Of a stretch of 46,024 nucleotides of DNA, positions 25,952-34,325 are shown one piece after another. Numbering within the stretch: position 1 is the first letter of the stretch; each line of letters starts with the position of its first letter. The notes beneath the pieces were generated by a model that did not search any database, had not been told where the DNA came from, and worked only from the letters and a program-made list of their open reading frames with translations. Source of the stretch: an uncultured Veillonella sp. GTDB taxonomy: Bacteria > Bacillota > Negativicutes > Veillonellales > Veillonellaceae. Both the position numbers and the translations under genes were made by a program. The DNA lies in NCBI RefSeq assembly GCF_934230905.1, contig NZ_CAKQFJ010000017.1:1-46024 (forward strand). Reading direction: 5' to 3'.

Positions 25952-26944
25952 ATGGATTTTAGCATATTCTTAGATTGGTTTAAACATTATAACTATATAT
26001 GTATTCCAATTTTTGCGTTTATTATTGATACGATAATTGGAGACCCTAATAGTAAATTTCATCCGGTCGCTTTAATTGGCCGTATCATCTCATTTTACGA
26101 AGCAGTGTTTTATAAAGAGACAGATAATGATACTAAGAAACTTTGGTATGGTGGTATTACTGTTGGATTTATATTATTAACTATTTATATTATAGCTTCT
26201 TTACTTCTATGGATTGGTAGTCTTATTGATGAATGGGTAGAATATGCTATTCAAGTTCTTATTGTATATATCACAATTTCACCTCGTTCATTAGGAGCAG
26301 CTGGATTTGAAATTAATAGATTACTCAAGCAAGGAAAGATTAAAGATGCAAGGTATCGTGTTTCATGGATTGTTGGTCGAGATACAGATGATCTTGATGA
26401 AAGTGAAATAACTCGAGCTACTGTAGAAACAATAGCAGAGAATACGGTTGATGGTATTGTTTCACCTTTATTTTTCTTTATATTAGGTGGTCCAGTAGGT
26501 GCCATATTATATCGTACAGCTAATACGATGGACTCTATGCTGGGGTACAAAAATAAAAAGTATATGTTCTTTGGACGTGTAGCCGCACGTTTAGATGATA
26601 TATTAAACTGGATTCCAGCCCGACTAACATTTATTTTATTAGTTATATCTGCTTTTATACTACGTTTTGACGGTAAATCGGCATTACGTATAGGTTTTCG
26701 TGATGCCGCAAAACATCCTAGCCCTAATGGTGGGTATGCAGAAGCTCCTGTAGCAGGTGCCTTACATATTCGACTTGGCGGTTATAATCAATATTTTAAA
26801 AAGATGACATTTCGTGAATATATGGGTGATGCTTTAGAAACATTAAATCGACTCCATATTATTCGCTGTGTATATATGATGTATTTGTCATCAATAGTTA
26901 TGATAATCATCACAACTATAATCACTTATCAACTTATGGAGTAA
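25952..26944 (+). CDS. cbiB: adenosylcobinamide-phosphate synthase CbiB
   Basis: A 330-aa membrane protein with several hydrophobic helices. Family motifs are GDPNSKFHPVALIG (30-43), the VGRDTDDLDESEITRATVET loop and HPSPNGGYAEAPVAGAL near the C-terminus. It joins cobyric acid to aminopropanol or its phosphate in the inner membrane. It follows cobQ by 5 bp, with only a weak ribosome site (GGTGA), suggesting coupling. The aminopropanol phosphate would come from the pduX and cobD products encoded downstream. Confidence 0.95.
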   Translation: MDFSIFLDWFKHYNYICIPIFAFIIDTIIGDPNSKFHPVALIGRIISFYEAVFYKETDNDTKKLWYGGITVGFILLTIYIIASLLLWIGSLIDEWVEYAIQVLIVYITISPRSLGAAGFEINRLLKQGKIKDARYRVSWIVGRDTDDLDESEITRATVETIAENTVDGIVSPLFFFILGGPVGAILYRTANTMDSMLGYKNKKYMFFGRVAARLDDILNWIPARLTFILLVISAFILRFDGKSALRIGFRDAAKHPSPNGGYAEAPVAGALHIRLGGYNQYFKKMTFREYMGDALETLNRLHIIRCVYMMYLSSIVMIIITTIITYQLME

Positions 26945-26951
26945 TATATAG

Positions 26952-27839
26952 ATGACACCTTTTTTTATAGCTTTACAATTTTTAACTAGGCTAAAAATAG
27001 TCAATCAAACAGAATGGTCCATGGAAGATTTTGGTAAATCTGTTGCCACATTTCCTTTTGTAGGATTAGTCATAGGCATCTTTTTAACCATAATCTACTT
27101 CATATTTTCTCAATTTTTATCTCCTACGCCTTTAATGCTAATTATTGTTATTAGTGAATTTTTATTTACAGGTGGATTGCACGCTGATGGCTTAATGGAT
27201 ACAAGTGATGGACTTTTCTCAGGACGTGAAAGAGAGAAAAAGTTAGAAATAATGAAGGATAGCCGAGTAGGTTCTTTTGGTGTTGTAGCCTTTGTATTTA
27301 TTACATTGTTAAAATGGCAGCTGTTAACTGCCATTCCTATTCCTGAATTTATTCCTATTATACTTGTAATAATGCCTCTTATGAGTCGATATACATTAGT
27401 ATTAAGTATCCGGTCATATCCATACGCTCGTAAGACAGGTATGGGGCAGGCTTTTGCAGTATATGCACCAAAACATGTCATCACATGGAGCACGATTTCT
27501 ACTTTCTGTATGCCTATTATTATTTGTTTACTTTTATCGTTACTATATGCAATCGCTTTAGGTATAACAAGTATATTTTCGATTCCATTTATACCATATA
27601 GTATAGCTCTCTTTGGTCTGGCTTACACTTTGGTTGGTTTAATGGAAATCAATATTTTTTCTATGATTATGAGTTATATTATAAATCGCATTATTAACCA
27701 TTATATTGTTAAACAACTTGGTGGTACAACTGGTGATACATATGGATTTGTAGTAGAAGTAACAGAAGTTCTATTAATATTAGTATATATAATTACGTTA
27801 ACATTCCTGTCTTCCGTTGTGAAAGCGCCTATTTTTTGA
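26952..27839 (+). CDS. cobS: adenosylcobinamide-GDP ribazoletransferase CobS
   Basis: A 295-aa integral membrane enzyme. TPFFIALQFLTRLK (2-15) and the acidic motif GGLHADGLMDTSDGLFSG (74-91) are diagnostic, followed by DSRVGSFG (103-110). It attaches the activated lower-ligand ribotide to adenosylcobinamide-GDP. The ATG lies 7 bp after cbiB. CobS and CbiB are thought to work together at the membrane. The lower-ligand activating enzyme (CobT or ArsAB) is not in this window. Confidence 0.95.
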   Translation: MTPFFIALQFLTRLKIVNQTEWSMEDFGKSVATFPFVGLVIGIFLTIIYFIFSQFLSPTPLMLIIVISEFLFTGGLHADGLMDTSDGLFSGREREKKLEIMKDSRVGSFGVVAFVFITLLKWQLLTAIPIPEFIPIILVIMPLMSRYTLVLSIRSYPYARKTGMGQAFAVYAPKHVITWSTISTFCMPIIICLLLSLLYAIALGITSIFSIPFIPYSIALFGLAYTLVGLMEINIFSMIMSYIINRIINHYIVKQLGGTTGDTYGFVVEVTEVLLILVYIITLTFLSSVVKAPIF

Positions 27840-27885
27840 GTATTTGATTATACATAGATAGTTTTTATTGTATAAGGAGGAATTA

Positions 27886-28764
27886 GTGACTTATTATGTT
27901 CGGGCTCCAGGCACTTGTGGTGAATTTATACAAGGATCTATTGATGGACAATCATTTCTTGTAACATGTCCCATCAACCGATATTCCTATGCACTGAGCC
28001 AAGTAACACATTCATTACCACACTATTATTGCTCTTTACAACCTAAGTCTAGTCAAGCTCGTAAATTAGTAAAAGATATATTACATATACCAAATCATAA
28101 CAATACGGACATCTATATACGGTCGGATATTATTCAAGGGAAGGGAATGGCTTCTAGTTCTGCAGATATAGCTGTAGCAGCAATGGCTACCGCTTTATCC
28201 TGTAATCAAGCATTAACACCAAAAGAATTAGAAAGCATTTGTTTATCAGTAGAACCAACAGATGCCGCTTTTTATCCTGGTATCACACAGTTTGATTATA
28301 TAAACGGGGCTATCTGTAACTTTTTAGGAACTTGTCCTCCTCTAAAAATTCTGATTTTTGATGAAGGTGGTACCATTGATACCATTTCTTTTAACCAACA
28401 AAAGGACTTATTACATAAAATCCAGGAGAAAGAACCTATTATTAGAGAATCACTAGAACTCTTTAAAAAAGGTTTAGAAACACATGATATTACATTGATA
28501 GGACAAGCAGCTACATTGAGTGCCTTTGCCAATCAACGTATTTTATATAAGCCAAATCTATATGAATTTCACGATATTGGTAATACTTTTCATAGTGTTG
28601 GGACTATCATTGCTCACAGTGGTACCATAATGGGACTATTATTCCCTAGTGATTATACGGCTATTGCTGAATGTAAACGATATATTGAAAAAAAATTACC
28701 TACTTTACAATATATTGATATTGTAGAAACTACAAATGAAGGACTAACATATATAAAGCGATAA
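27886..28764 (+). CDS. pduX: L-threonine kinase PduX (GHMP family)
   Basis: A 292-aa GHMP kinase starting at GTG 27886, five bases after AAGGAGG. It begins YYVRAPGTCGEFIQGSIDG (3-21), a PduX-like start, and the ATP loop is GKGMASSSADIA (85-96). It should phosphorylate L-threonine to L-threonine-O-3-phosphate, the substrate of CobD encoded next. Placement between cobS and cobD supports this over other GHMP kinases. A TTG at 27868 would place the ribosome site inside the coding region, so it was rejected. Confidence 0.85.
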   Translation: MTYYVRAPGTCGEFIQGSIDGQSFLVTCPINRYSYALSQVTHSLPHYYCSLQPKSSQARKLVKDILHIPNHNNTDIYIRSDIIQGKGMASSSADIAVAAMATALSCNQALTPKELESICLSVEPTDAAFYPGITQFDYINGAICNFLGTCPPLKILIFDEGGTIDTISFNQQKDLLHKIQEKEPIIRESLELFKKGLETHDITLIGQAATLSAFANQRILYKPNLYEFHDIGNTFHSVGTIIAHSGTIMGLLFPSDYTAIAECKRYIEKKLPTLQYIDIVETTNEGLTYIKR

Positions 28765-28777
28765 AGGAGGATTTTCT

Positions 28778-29908
28778 ATGCCAGATACACATGGCGGAAA
28801 TATTTTTAAATTTTCTCATGATCACAATGTAAATCTATCAAAAGTATCTGATTTCAGTGCTAATATTAATCCATTAGGCCCCAGTCAAAAAGGATTAGAT
28901 TCACTTAACAAGCGATTGCGTTATATATCACACTATCCAGATGTTACAAATGACGATGTTATAAATGCTATTGCAGATGTATATGGTATAGAAAAAGGGT
29001 CTATACTTCTTGGTAACGGAGCAGCAGAACTCCTCTATGTAATTGGTCGGTTATCTGGATTTACAGGGGCTTTTGTCCCCGCACCTGGTTTTTCTGAATA
29101 TCAAGCTTCTATGGATGCTGCTAAAATACCGGTGAGAGATATTTTTTATCGGCAACGACAAGATGATGATGGCATGCCATATTTTGAAGTACCATATTTA
29201 GCATTACAAACATTTGCTGCTGAATTAAAAGGGCAAGACGGACGCATTATTGTGTTTTTAGGGAATCCTAATAATCCAGATGGAACATTGTTGGATAAAC
29301 AGTCAGTCAAAGTATTAGCACAAATGCTAAAGGATGCTAATAGCTTACTTGTGATCGATGAATCATTTATTGATTTTATTGGCAATGAATCATTACGAGA
29401 CAATAGTTACTCTATGCGTGAACTCATCAATCAATATGACAATGTAATTATCATACATTCTTTTACAAAATTTTATGCTGTACCTGGACTTCGTATTGGA
29501 GCTGCGTTTGCAAATCCTACATTAACACAAGAATTGCATCAGTATATTCCTGCATGGTCAGTTAATACATTGGCACAAGCTTATATTGAATCTGCGCTAA
29601 CCGATACTAAGTATATTAACGATAGTAAGATGGTATTGGCTAATGAAGCAAAATATATGTATGAATCATTAACTGCTATTAAAGATTTAATAGTCTATAA
29701 GCCATCCGCTAATTATATCTTAATTGAACTTAATAATCCTACCATTACAGTTAATGATGTACAAACTAGATTAGAAAAACATAATCTATTAATTCGCAGC
29801 TGTGCTAATTATAAAGGGTTAGGTCCTAAATGGATGCGGATTGCTATAAAAGATCATGCACATAACGTGGAACTTATTCATTTATTAAGTACCATATTTA
29901 AGAAATAG
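28778..29908 (+). CDS. cobD: L-threonine-O-3-phosphate decarboxylase CobD
   Basis: A 376-aa fold-type I PLP enzyme: THGGNIF near the start, DFSANINPLGPS (25-36), GNPNNPDG (162-169), DES (194-196) and the Schiff-base lysine K231 in HSFTKFYAVPGLRIG. It is similar to histidinol-phosphate aminotransferase, but the THGGN start and location in the cob cluster favour CobD. It makes (R)-1-amino-2-propanol phosphate for CbiB. AAGGAGG precedes the ATG, 13 bp after pduX. Confidence 0.9.
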   Translation: MPDTHGGNIFKFSHDHNVNLSKVSDFSANINPLGPSQKGLDSLNKRLRYISHYPDVTNDDVINAIADVYGIEKGSILLGNGAAELLYVIGRLSGFTGAFVPAPGFSEYQASMDAAKIPVRDIFYRQRQDDDGMPYFEVPYLALQTFAAELKGQDGRIIVFLGNPNNPDGTLLDKQSVKVLAQMLKDANSLLVIDESFIDFIGNESLRDNSYSMRELINQYDNVIIIHSFTKFYAVPGLRIGAAFANPTLTQELHQYIPAWSVNTLAQAYIESALTDTKYINDSKMVLANEAKYMYESLTAIKDLIVYKPSANYILIELNNPTITVNDVQTRLEKHNLLIRSCANYKGLGPKWMRIAIKDHAHNVELIHLLSTIFKK

Positions 29909-29917
29909 GAACACAAC

Positions 29918-30556
29918 ATGAAAACATTATATATTATTAGACATGGCGAAACAGAATGGAATAAAATAGGTCGCTATCAAGGCATAACCGATGTTCCTCT
30001 AAATGATAATGGAATAGCACAGGCAAAAGCTTGCGCTAAAGCTTTGAAGGATGTACATTTTGATCGTATTCTATCAAGTGATTTATCTAGAGCACTCGTA
30101 ACAGCAGAAATGATTCGTGGCAATCGAAAAATTGATATTACAGCAGATCCTCGCTTACGAGAAATTGACTTTGGTGACTGGGAAAAGTTATTGTTTTCAG
30201 AAATTGAAGAACGCTGGCCAGGTCTTATTGATCAAATGTATCGACAACCTGATATTGTAAAGCTACCGAATGGTGAAAGCTTTCAAGAAGTACAAAATCG
30301 TGCATGGGATGGTCTTTTAGATTTTTTAAGCCAAAATAATGATGACGAAACAATTTTAATAACCTGTCATGGTGGGACGATTCGTACACTTTTATGCAAA
30401 ATACTCGATATTCCCATTGGTCATTGTTGGAATTTTAGTCAAGGTAATACTGCAATTAATCGCGTGTTTTACAATGGGATGGGTCCATCGGACCACAATA
30501 TTTTAAACTTATTAAATGATACTGCTCACGTAAATAATTTAAGAGGGCATGTATAA
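29918..30556 (+). CDS. cobC: alpha-ribazole phosphatase CobC (phosphoglycerate mutase family)
   Basis: A 212-aa histidine phosphatase: the RHGE motif (8-11, phospho-histidine H9), GRYQGITDVPLNDNG, SSDLSRALVTAEM, and the second histidine in TCHGGTIRTLL. It would remove the phosphate from alpha-ribazole-phosphate or from adenosylcobamide-phosphate. The fold is shared with many sugar-phosphate phosphatases, so the assignment rests partly on being last in the cob cluster, 9 bp after cobD. Confidence 0.82.
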   Translation: MKTLYIIRHGETEWNKIGRYQGITDVPLNDNGIAQAKACAKALKDVHFDRILSSDLSRALVTAEMIRGNRKIDITADPRLREIDFGDWEKLLFSEIEERWPGLIDQMYRQPDIVKLPNGESFQEVQNRAWDGLLDFLSQNNDDETILITCHGGTIRTLLCKILDIPIGHCWNFSQGNTAINRVFYNGMGPSDHNILNLLNDTAHVNNLRGHV

Positions 30557-30591
30557 TTGATTCTTTCAAATATTATGAAAGAGGAATTAAA

Positions 30592-31290
30592 ATGCGATTA
30601 GATAAACTATTAGCCAATAAAGCCTTTGGTAGTCGCAAAGATGTTCACCAAATTATAAAGGATGGACGTGTTACTGTAAATGGTGCTGTTATTCTAAAAA
30701 AAGACCAGTTCATACATATTGGTGATGATATCATTGCAGTTGATGGCATACAACTATCGACAAAACAACAGTATTATATTAAATTTCATAAACCTGCTGG
30801 ATATATTACGGCTGTAGAAGATCCTATTCATCCTGTAGTGATGGATTTATTACCACCTGAATTCAAGAAAATGGGTGTGTTCCCAGTAGGTCGTCTAGAT
30901 AAAGATACAGAGGGACTCTTACTACTTACCAATGATGGAATATGGGCACATTCTATTATAAATGGCCATAAACATGTACCCAAGCTGTATTATGTGGAAT
31001 TTAAGGGTAAACTCACTCAAGAGGGCATTGAACGTATAGAAACAGGGATAGTATTGGGAGATGGAACCCAATGTAAACCAGCCAAAATACAAGTTCTTTC
31101 TGAACGATCTTTACATATAACTATTGAAGAAGGCAAGTACCATCAAGTTAAACGTATGATTGGGGCTGCTGGGGGAGAAGTTACCTATTTAAAGAGACTG
31201 TCCATAGGTCATATTACATTAAATGGGATTGAGGCTATTAATACATATTCAGAATTAGATGATCAAGATGTAGTAGACTTTAAAAAATAG
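30592..31290 (+). CDS. 16S rRNA pseudouridine synthase, RsuA family
   Basis: A 232-aa enzyme. An N-terminal S4 domain (MRLDKLLANKAFGSRKDV, 1-18) is followed by the catalytic loop GRLDKDTEGLLLLTNDG with D103, and KYHQVKRMIGAAGG near the C-terminus. The short RsuA form isomerises a single 16S uridine (U516 in E. coli); RluE/RluF-type paralogues are harder to exclude. AAAGAGG precedes the ATG, 35 bp after cobC. It is probably on the same transcript as the cob genes but functionally unrelated. Confidence 0.85.
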   Translation: MRLDKLLANKAFGSRKDVHQIIKDGRVTVNGAVILKKDQFIHIGDDIIAVDGIQLSTKQQYYIKFHKPAGYITAVEDPIHPVVMDLLPPEFKKMGVFPVGRLDKDTEGLLLLTNDGIWAHSIINGHKHVPKLYYVEFKGKLTQEGIERIETGIVLGDGTQCKPAKIQVLSERSLHITIEEGKYHQVKRMIGAAGGEVTYLKRLSIGHITLNGIEAINTYSELDDQDVVDFKK

Positions 31291-31360
31291 CATGAAAATC
31301 TATTCAATATAGGCAATTTATGGTATTATAAAGTGTACTTTATAGACTAGGAGCATGATT

Positions 31361-32434
31361 ATGAATGGATTAAATCAGCTACAACAGTATATTAAAGAAC
31401 AAGAATTAACTGGCGTTATTTTAATTAACCCTATAAACTTACATTATTTTGCTGGTTTTACAGGTACTACTGGATTTGCTATTGTTACACAAGACAAAGC
31501 ATTCATTATTACTGACTTTAGATATACAGAACAAGCTACAAAACAATGTGAAGGTTATAAGGTTATTCAATATGAAACATCGGTTATGGATACTCTTGTA
31601 GATATTTTTAATGACAATCACATTCACGAAGGTCTCTTTGGAATCGAAGGTAAATATATGCCTGTTGATACATATGAAACCGTGTGTGATACATTAGATG
31701 AACGCTTCAATTTTACTTCTGTTAATTTTGCTAAATTACGTGCTGTAAAACGGGAAGATGAATTAGAATTAATGCGTACAGCAGCTCGCATTGGTGATGA
31801 AGCTTTTGCTGCATTGTTACCACAATTAAAAGTTGGCATGACTGAAAATGATGCTCGAATCATTTTAGAAGCTGAAATGTTAAAACGAGGTTCTGAAGAA
31901 CCTTCTTTTGCGACGATTGTAGCTTCTGGTACTCGCTCTAGTATGCCGCATGGTGTCGCTAGTGACAAAGTTATTGAGGCCGGTGATTTTATCACCTTTG
32001 ACTTTGGTGCTGTATATAAAGGATTTCATTCAGATATGACCCGAACCATAGTTATGGGGCCTGCATCAGAGCAACAAAAAAATTTATATAGTATTGTTTT
32101 GGAAGCACAGAAACGAGGTGTTGCAGCAGTTCGTGCTGGTATTACTGGTAAAGAACTTGATGCAGTATGTCGAGACTATATACGAGAACAGGGATATACT
32201 AAAGAATTTAATCATGGGACAGGTCATGGTGTAGGACTTGAAATTCACGAAGAACCTGTAGCTAATCCAAAATCCGATACGGTATTTTCCGAAAATATGA
32301 TCATTACGGTAGAACCAGGTGTTTATCTTTCTGGTGAAATCGGATTGAGAATAGAGGATAGTGTTATTGTTAAAGCCAATGGCTGTGAATTATTAACACA
32401 TAGCCCAAAAGAGTTAATCGAAATAAGTATTTAG
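31361..32434 (+). CDS. M24 family Xaa-Pro aminopeptidase
   Basis: A 357-aa two-domain peptidase: a creatinase-like N-terminal domain (about 1-125) and the pita-bread catalytic domain. Metal ligands are visible in FDFGAVYKGFHSDMTRT, HGTGHGVGLEIHEEP, ITVEPGVY and RIEDSV. It removes N-terminal residues preceding proline. The ATG at 31361 was chosen because GGAG (31350-31353) is seven bases before it; the ATG at 31355 is only one base from that site. A possible extended -10 TGGTATTAT (31321-31329) lies upstream. efp follows after 15 bp, a common pairing. Confidence 0.92.
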   Translation: MNGLNQLQQYIKEQELTGVILINPINLHYFAGFTGTTGFAIVTQDKAFIITDFRYTEQATKQCEGYKVIQYETSVMDTLVDIFNDNHIHEGLFGIEGKYMPVDTYETVCDTLDERFNFTSVNFAKLRAVKREDELELMRTAARIGDEAFAALLPQLKVGMTENDARIILEAEMLKRGSEEPSFATIVASGTRSSMPHGVASDKVIEAGDFITFDFGAVYKGFHSDMTRTIVMGPASEQQKNLYSIVLEAQKRGVAAVRAGITGKELDAVCRDYIREQGYTKEFNHGTGHGVGLEIHEEPVANPKSDTVFSENMIITVEPGVYLSGEIGLRIEDSVIVKANGCELLTHSPKELIEISI

Positions 32435-32449
32435 AAGGAGAAGAGTTAG

Positions 32450-33007
32450 ATGATTTCCAGTAATGATTTCCGCCCAGGTGTAACCGTTGAAATTGACGGT
32501 AATGTATGGCAAGTAGTTGATTTCCAACACGTAAAACCAGGTAAAGGTGCTGCATTTGTTCGTACAAAAATGAAAAACTTGCAAACTGGTTCCGTTGTAG
32601 AACGTACATTTAATGCTGGTGAAAAAGTTCCTAAAGCACATGTTGACCGTCGTCGTATGCAATACTTATATGAATCCGATGGTTCTTACACTTTCATGGA
32701 CAACGAAACTTATGATCAAGTTGAATTAAATGTTGAACAATTAGGTGATGCTAAAAACTTCCTTCTTGAAAATATGGAAGTATCTATTATGTTCTTCCAA
32801 GGTATCGTAATTGGTATTGACTTACCTGTCGCTGTAGAGCTTCGCGTAGTTGAAACCGATCCTGGTATCCGTGGTGATACTGCAACAGGTGGTAACAAAC
32901 CAGCAGTATTGGAAACAGGCTACACTGTAAAAGTACCTCTATTTATCGAAGTAGATGATGTACTTCGTATTGATACACGTACAGGTCAATACATTGAACG
33001 TGCCTAA
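32450..33007 (+). CDS. efp: elongation factor P
   Basis: A 185-aa EF-P with three beta domains: MISSNDFRPGVTVEIDG at the start, KPGKGAAFVRTKMKN (about 27-41) containing the exposed modified-residue loop PGKGAA with K30-K32 region, and the C-terminal signature TGYTVKVPLFIEVDDVLRI. It rescues ribosomes stalled on polyproline. AGAAGGAGAAG precedes the ATG. The leader hairpin at 33079-33125 terminates the unit. Confidence 0.97.
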   Translation: MISSNDFRPGVTVEIDGNVWQVVDFQHVKPGKGAAFVRTKMKNLQTGSVVERTFNAGEKVPKAHVDRRRMQYLYESDGSYTFMDNETYDQVELNVEQLGDAKNFLLENMEVSIMFFQGIVIGIDLPVAVELRVVETDPGIRGDTATGGNKPAVLETGYTVKVPLFIEVDDVLRIDTRTGQYIERA

Positions 33008-33078
33008 TACTATTTCATTGATATAGTGGGCCAGATCTTTTAAATGTAATATAGTCCCCCATATATCTTTGTTGAGCT

Positions 33079-33125
33079 GAGCACTTGTCGTCTATGTCAT
33101 TATATAGGGACAGGTGCTCTTTTTT
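33079..33125 (+). terminator. terminator between efp and asp23, directly before the next ribosome site
   Basis: GAGCACTTGTC (33079-33089) pairs with GACAGGTGCTC (33109-33119), one T-G wobble, then six T (33120-33125). It ends only two bases before the AAAGAGG of the first Asp23 gene, so besides ending efp it could attenuate the downstream operon. A second imperfect hairpin, GATATA/TATATC with GGG/CCC, lies at about 33020-33067. Confidence 0.85.
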
Positions 33126-33138
33126 GAAAGAGGCCTAT

Positions 33139-33528
33139 ATGACTAAGAAAAATACTGAGTTAGAAACTGGTAAAATTAAAGTAGCTGATAATGTATATGC
33201 CACGATTGTCAGTATGACTGCTTTGGATACCAAAGGAATTCATCATATGAGTTCTACTTTTAATGATGGTGTTAATACGTTTTTTGGACGTAAAAATGCT
33301 CATGAAGGTGTAAAAATTTCTTTTAATGATGAAGGGGCAATTTCAGTAACTTTATACGTTAGCATCTCATATGGTTACCGTATACCTGATATTGCACTAC
33401 GCTTGCAAGAACGAATTAAATCTGCACTTGTTAAATATACTGAAATTGAAGTAGAAACAATAGATATAGTAGTCCAAGATATTATTTTTGATGATTTTAC
33501 ACCTGATCCACCGAAGGTTGGAGAATAA
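33139..33528 (+). CDS. Asp23/Gls24 family envelope stress protein (first copy)
   Basis: A 129-aa Asp23-domain protein: GKIKVADNVYATIVSMTAL near residues 11-29, the strand ISVTLYVSISYGYRIPDIA and a helix RLQERIKSALVKYTEIEVE. These small proteins form membrane-associated assemblies in Gram-positives and are linked to envelope stress; the precise role is unknown. AAAGAGG (33127-33133) supports the ATG at 33139 over an earlier ATG inside the terminator hairpin. A paralogue follows 11 bp later. The pair precedes nusB, a conserved Firmicute arrangement. Confidence 0.88.
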   Translation: MTKKNTELETGKIKVADNVYATIVSMTALDTKGIHHMSSTFNDGVNTFFGRKNAHEGVKISFNDEGAISVTLYVSISYGYRIPDIALRLQERIKSALVKYTEIEVETIDIVVQDIIFDDFTPDPPKVGE

Positions 33529-33539
33529 TAGGAGGACCT

Positions 33540-33911
33540 ATGAATCAAGAAGATAAATTAAACTATGGTTTAGATACTGCAACTATTGATATTGCAGATT
33601 CTGTTATTATTGATGTTGCCATTAAGCCCCTAAGTACAATTCCTGGTATTCATTCCTTAAGTCCTCGTTTATATGATGAAATTGTAGATGGTATTACTAA
33701 TGCTTTTGGTCAAAAAAATTTACCGGGCATTAATGTAAAACATAGAAAAGGATTTTTAGAAATCAATATTTATATTCGTGTTCTATACGGATACAATATC
33801 ATAAATATTGCTAAACAGTTACAATCTGAAATTAAACAGACATTAAAGAATACGCTCGACCTAGATCATGTAAAGGTTGATGTACATATTGAAGGAATTA
33901 TCAAAGAATAA
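33540..33911 (+). CDS. Asp23/Gls24 family envelope stress protein (second copy)
   Basis: A 123-aa paralogue of the preceding protein with the same layout: ATIDIADSVIIDVAIKPLS, INIYIRVLYGYNIINIAKQ and a C-terminal VKVDVHIEGII strand. The GYxIxxIA core and spacing match the first copy, but overall identity looks low, so the duplication is old. AGGAGG precedes the ATG. The two may form a mixed assembly, which is inference. nusB follows 9 bp later. Confidence 0.85.
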   Translation: MNQEDKLNYGLDTATIDIADSVIIDVAIKPLSTIPGIHSLSPRLYDEIVDGITNAFGQKNLPGINVKHRKGFLEINIYIRVLYGYNIINIAKQLQSEIKQTLKNTLDLDHVKVDVHIEGIIKE

Positions 33912-33920
33912 GGAGACAAT

Positions 33921-34325
33921 ATGTCTAAAAAGAGAAATAGACGTGAAGCACGTCAATATGCATTCCAAGTTCTATACGCTAATGAATTTCATACCTCTAA
34001 CGATGATGTGATCTTCCCAGATGGAGAAATCTCATTATCTATGGATATTGCCTACGCAAACCAAATAATAGATGGTGTGTTATCCAATCTTGAAGAAATC
34101 GACACAATACTTGAACCATATTGTACAAAACGAAAATTTGCACTTATGGATAAAGTAGATCGTGCCATTTTACGTCTTGCGATTTGGGAGCTCAACTACA
34201 ATAGTGAAGACGTATCTCCATCTATTGTTATCAATGAGGCTGTACAATTAGCAAAATTCTTTGGTTCTGATGCATCCTATAAATTAATCAATGCGATTCT
34301 AGATGCTTATAATAAGAGTAAATAA
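33921..34325 (+). CDS. nusB: transcription antitermination factor NusB
   Basis: A 134-aa all-helical NusB: NRREARQYAFQVLYANEF (5-22), a central helix set, and the signature DKVDRAILRLAIWEL with VVINEAVQLAKFFGSDASYKLINAILD-like C-terminal helices. With NusE it binds boxA RNA in rRNA operons. AAGGAG precedes the ATG. Its stop TAA overlaps the next ATG by one base (TAATG), implying coupled translation. Confidence 0.96.
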   Translation: MSKKRNRREARQYAFQVLYANEFHTSNDDVIFPDGEISLSMDIAYANQIIDGVLSNLEEIDTILEPYCTKRKFALMDKVDRAILRLAIWELNYNSEDVSPSIVINEAVQLAKFFGSDASYKLINAILDAYNKSK

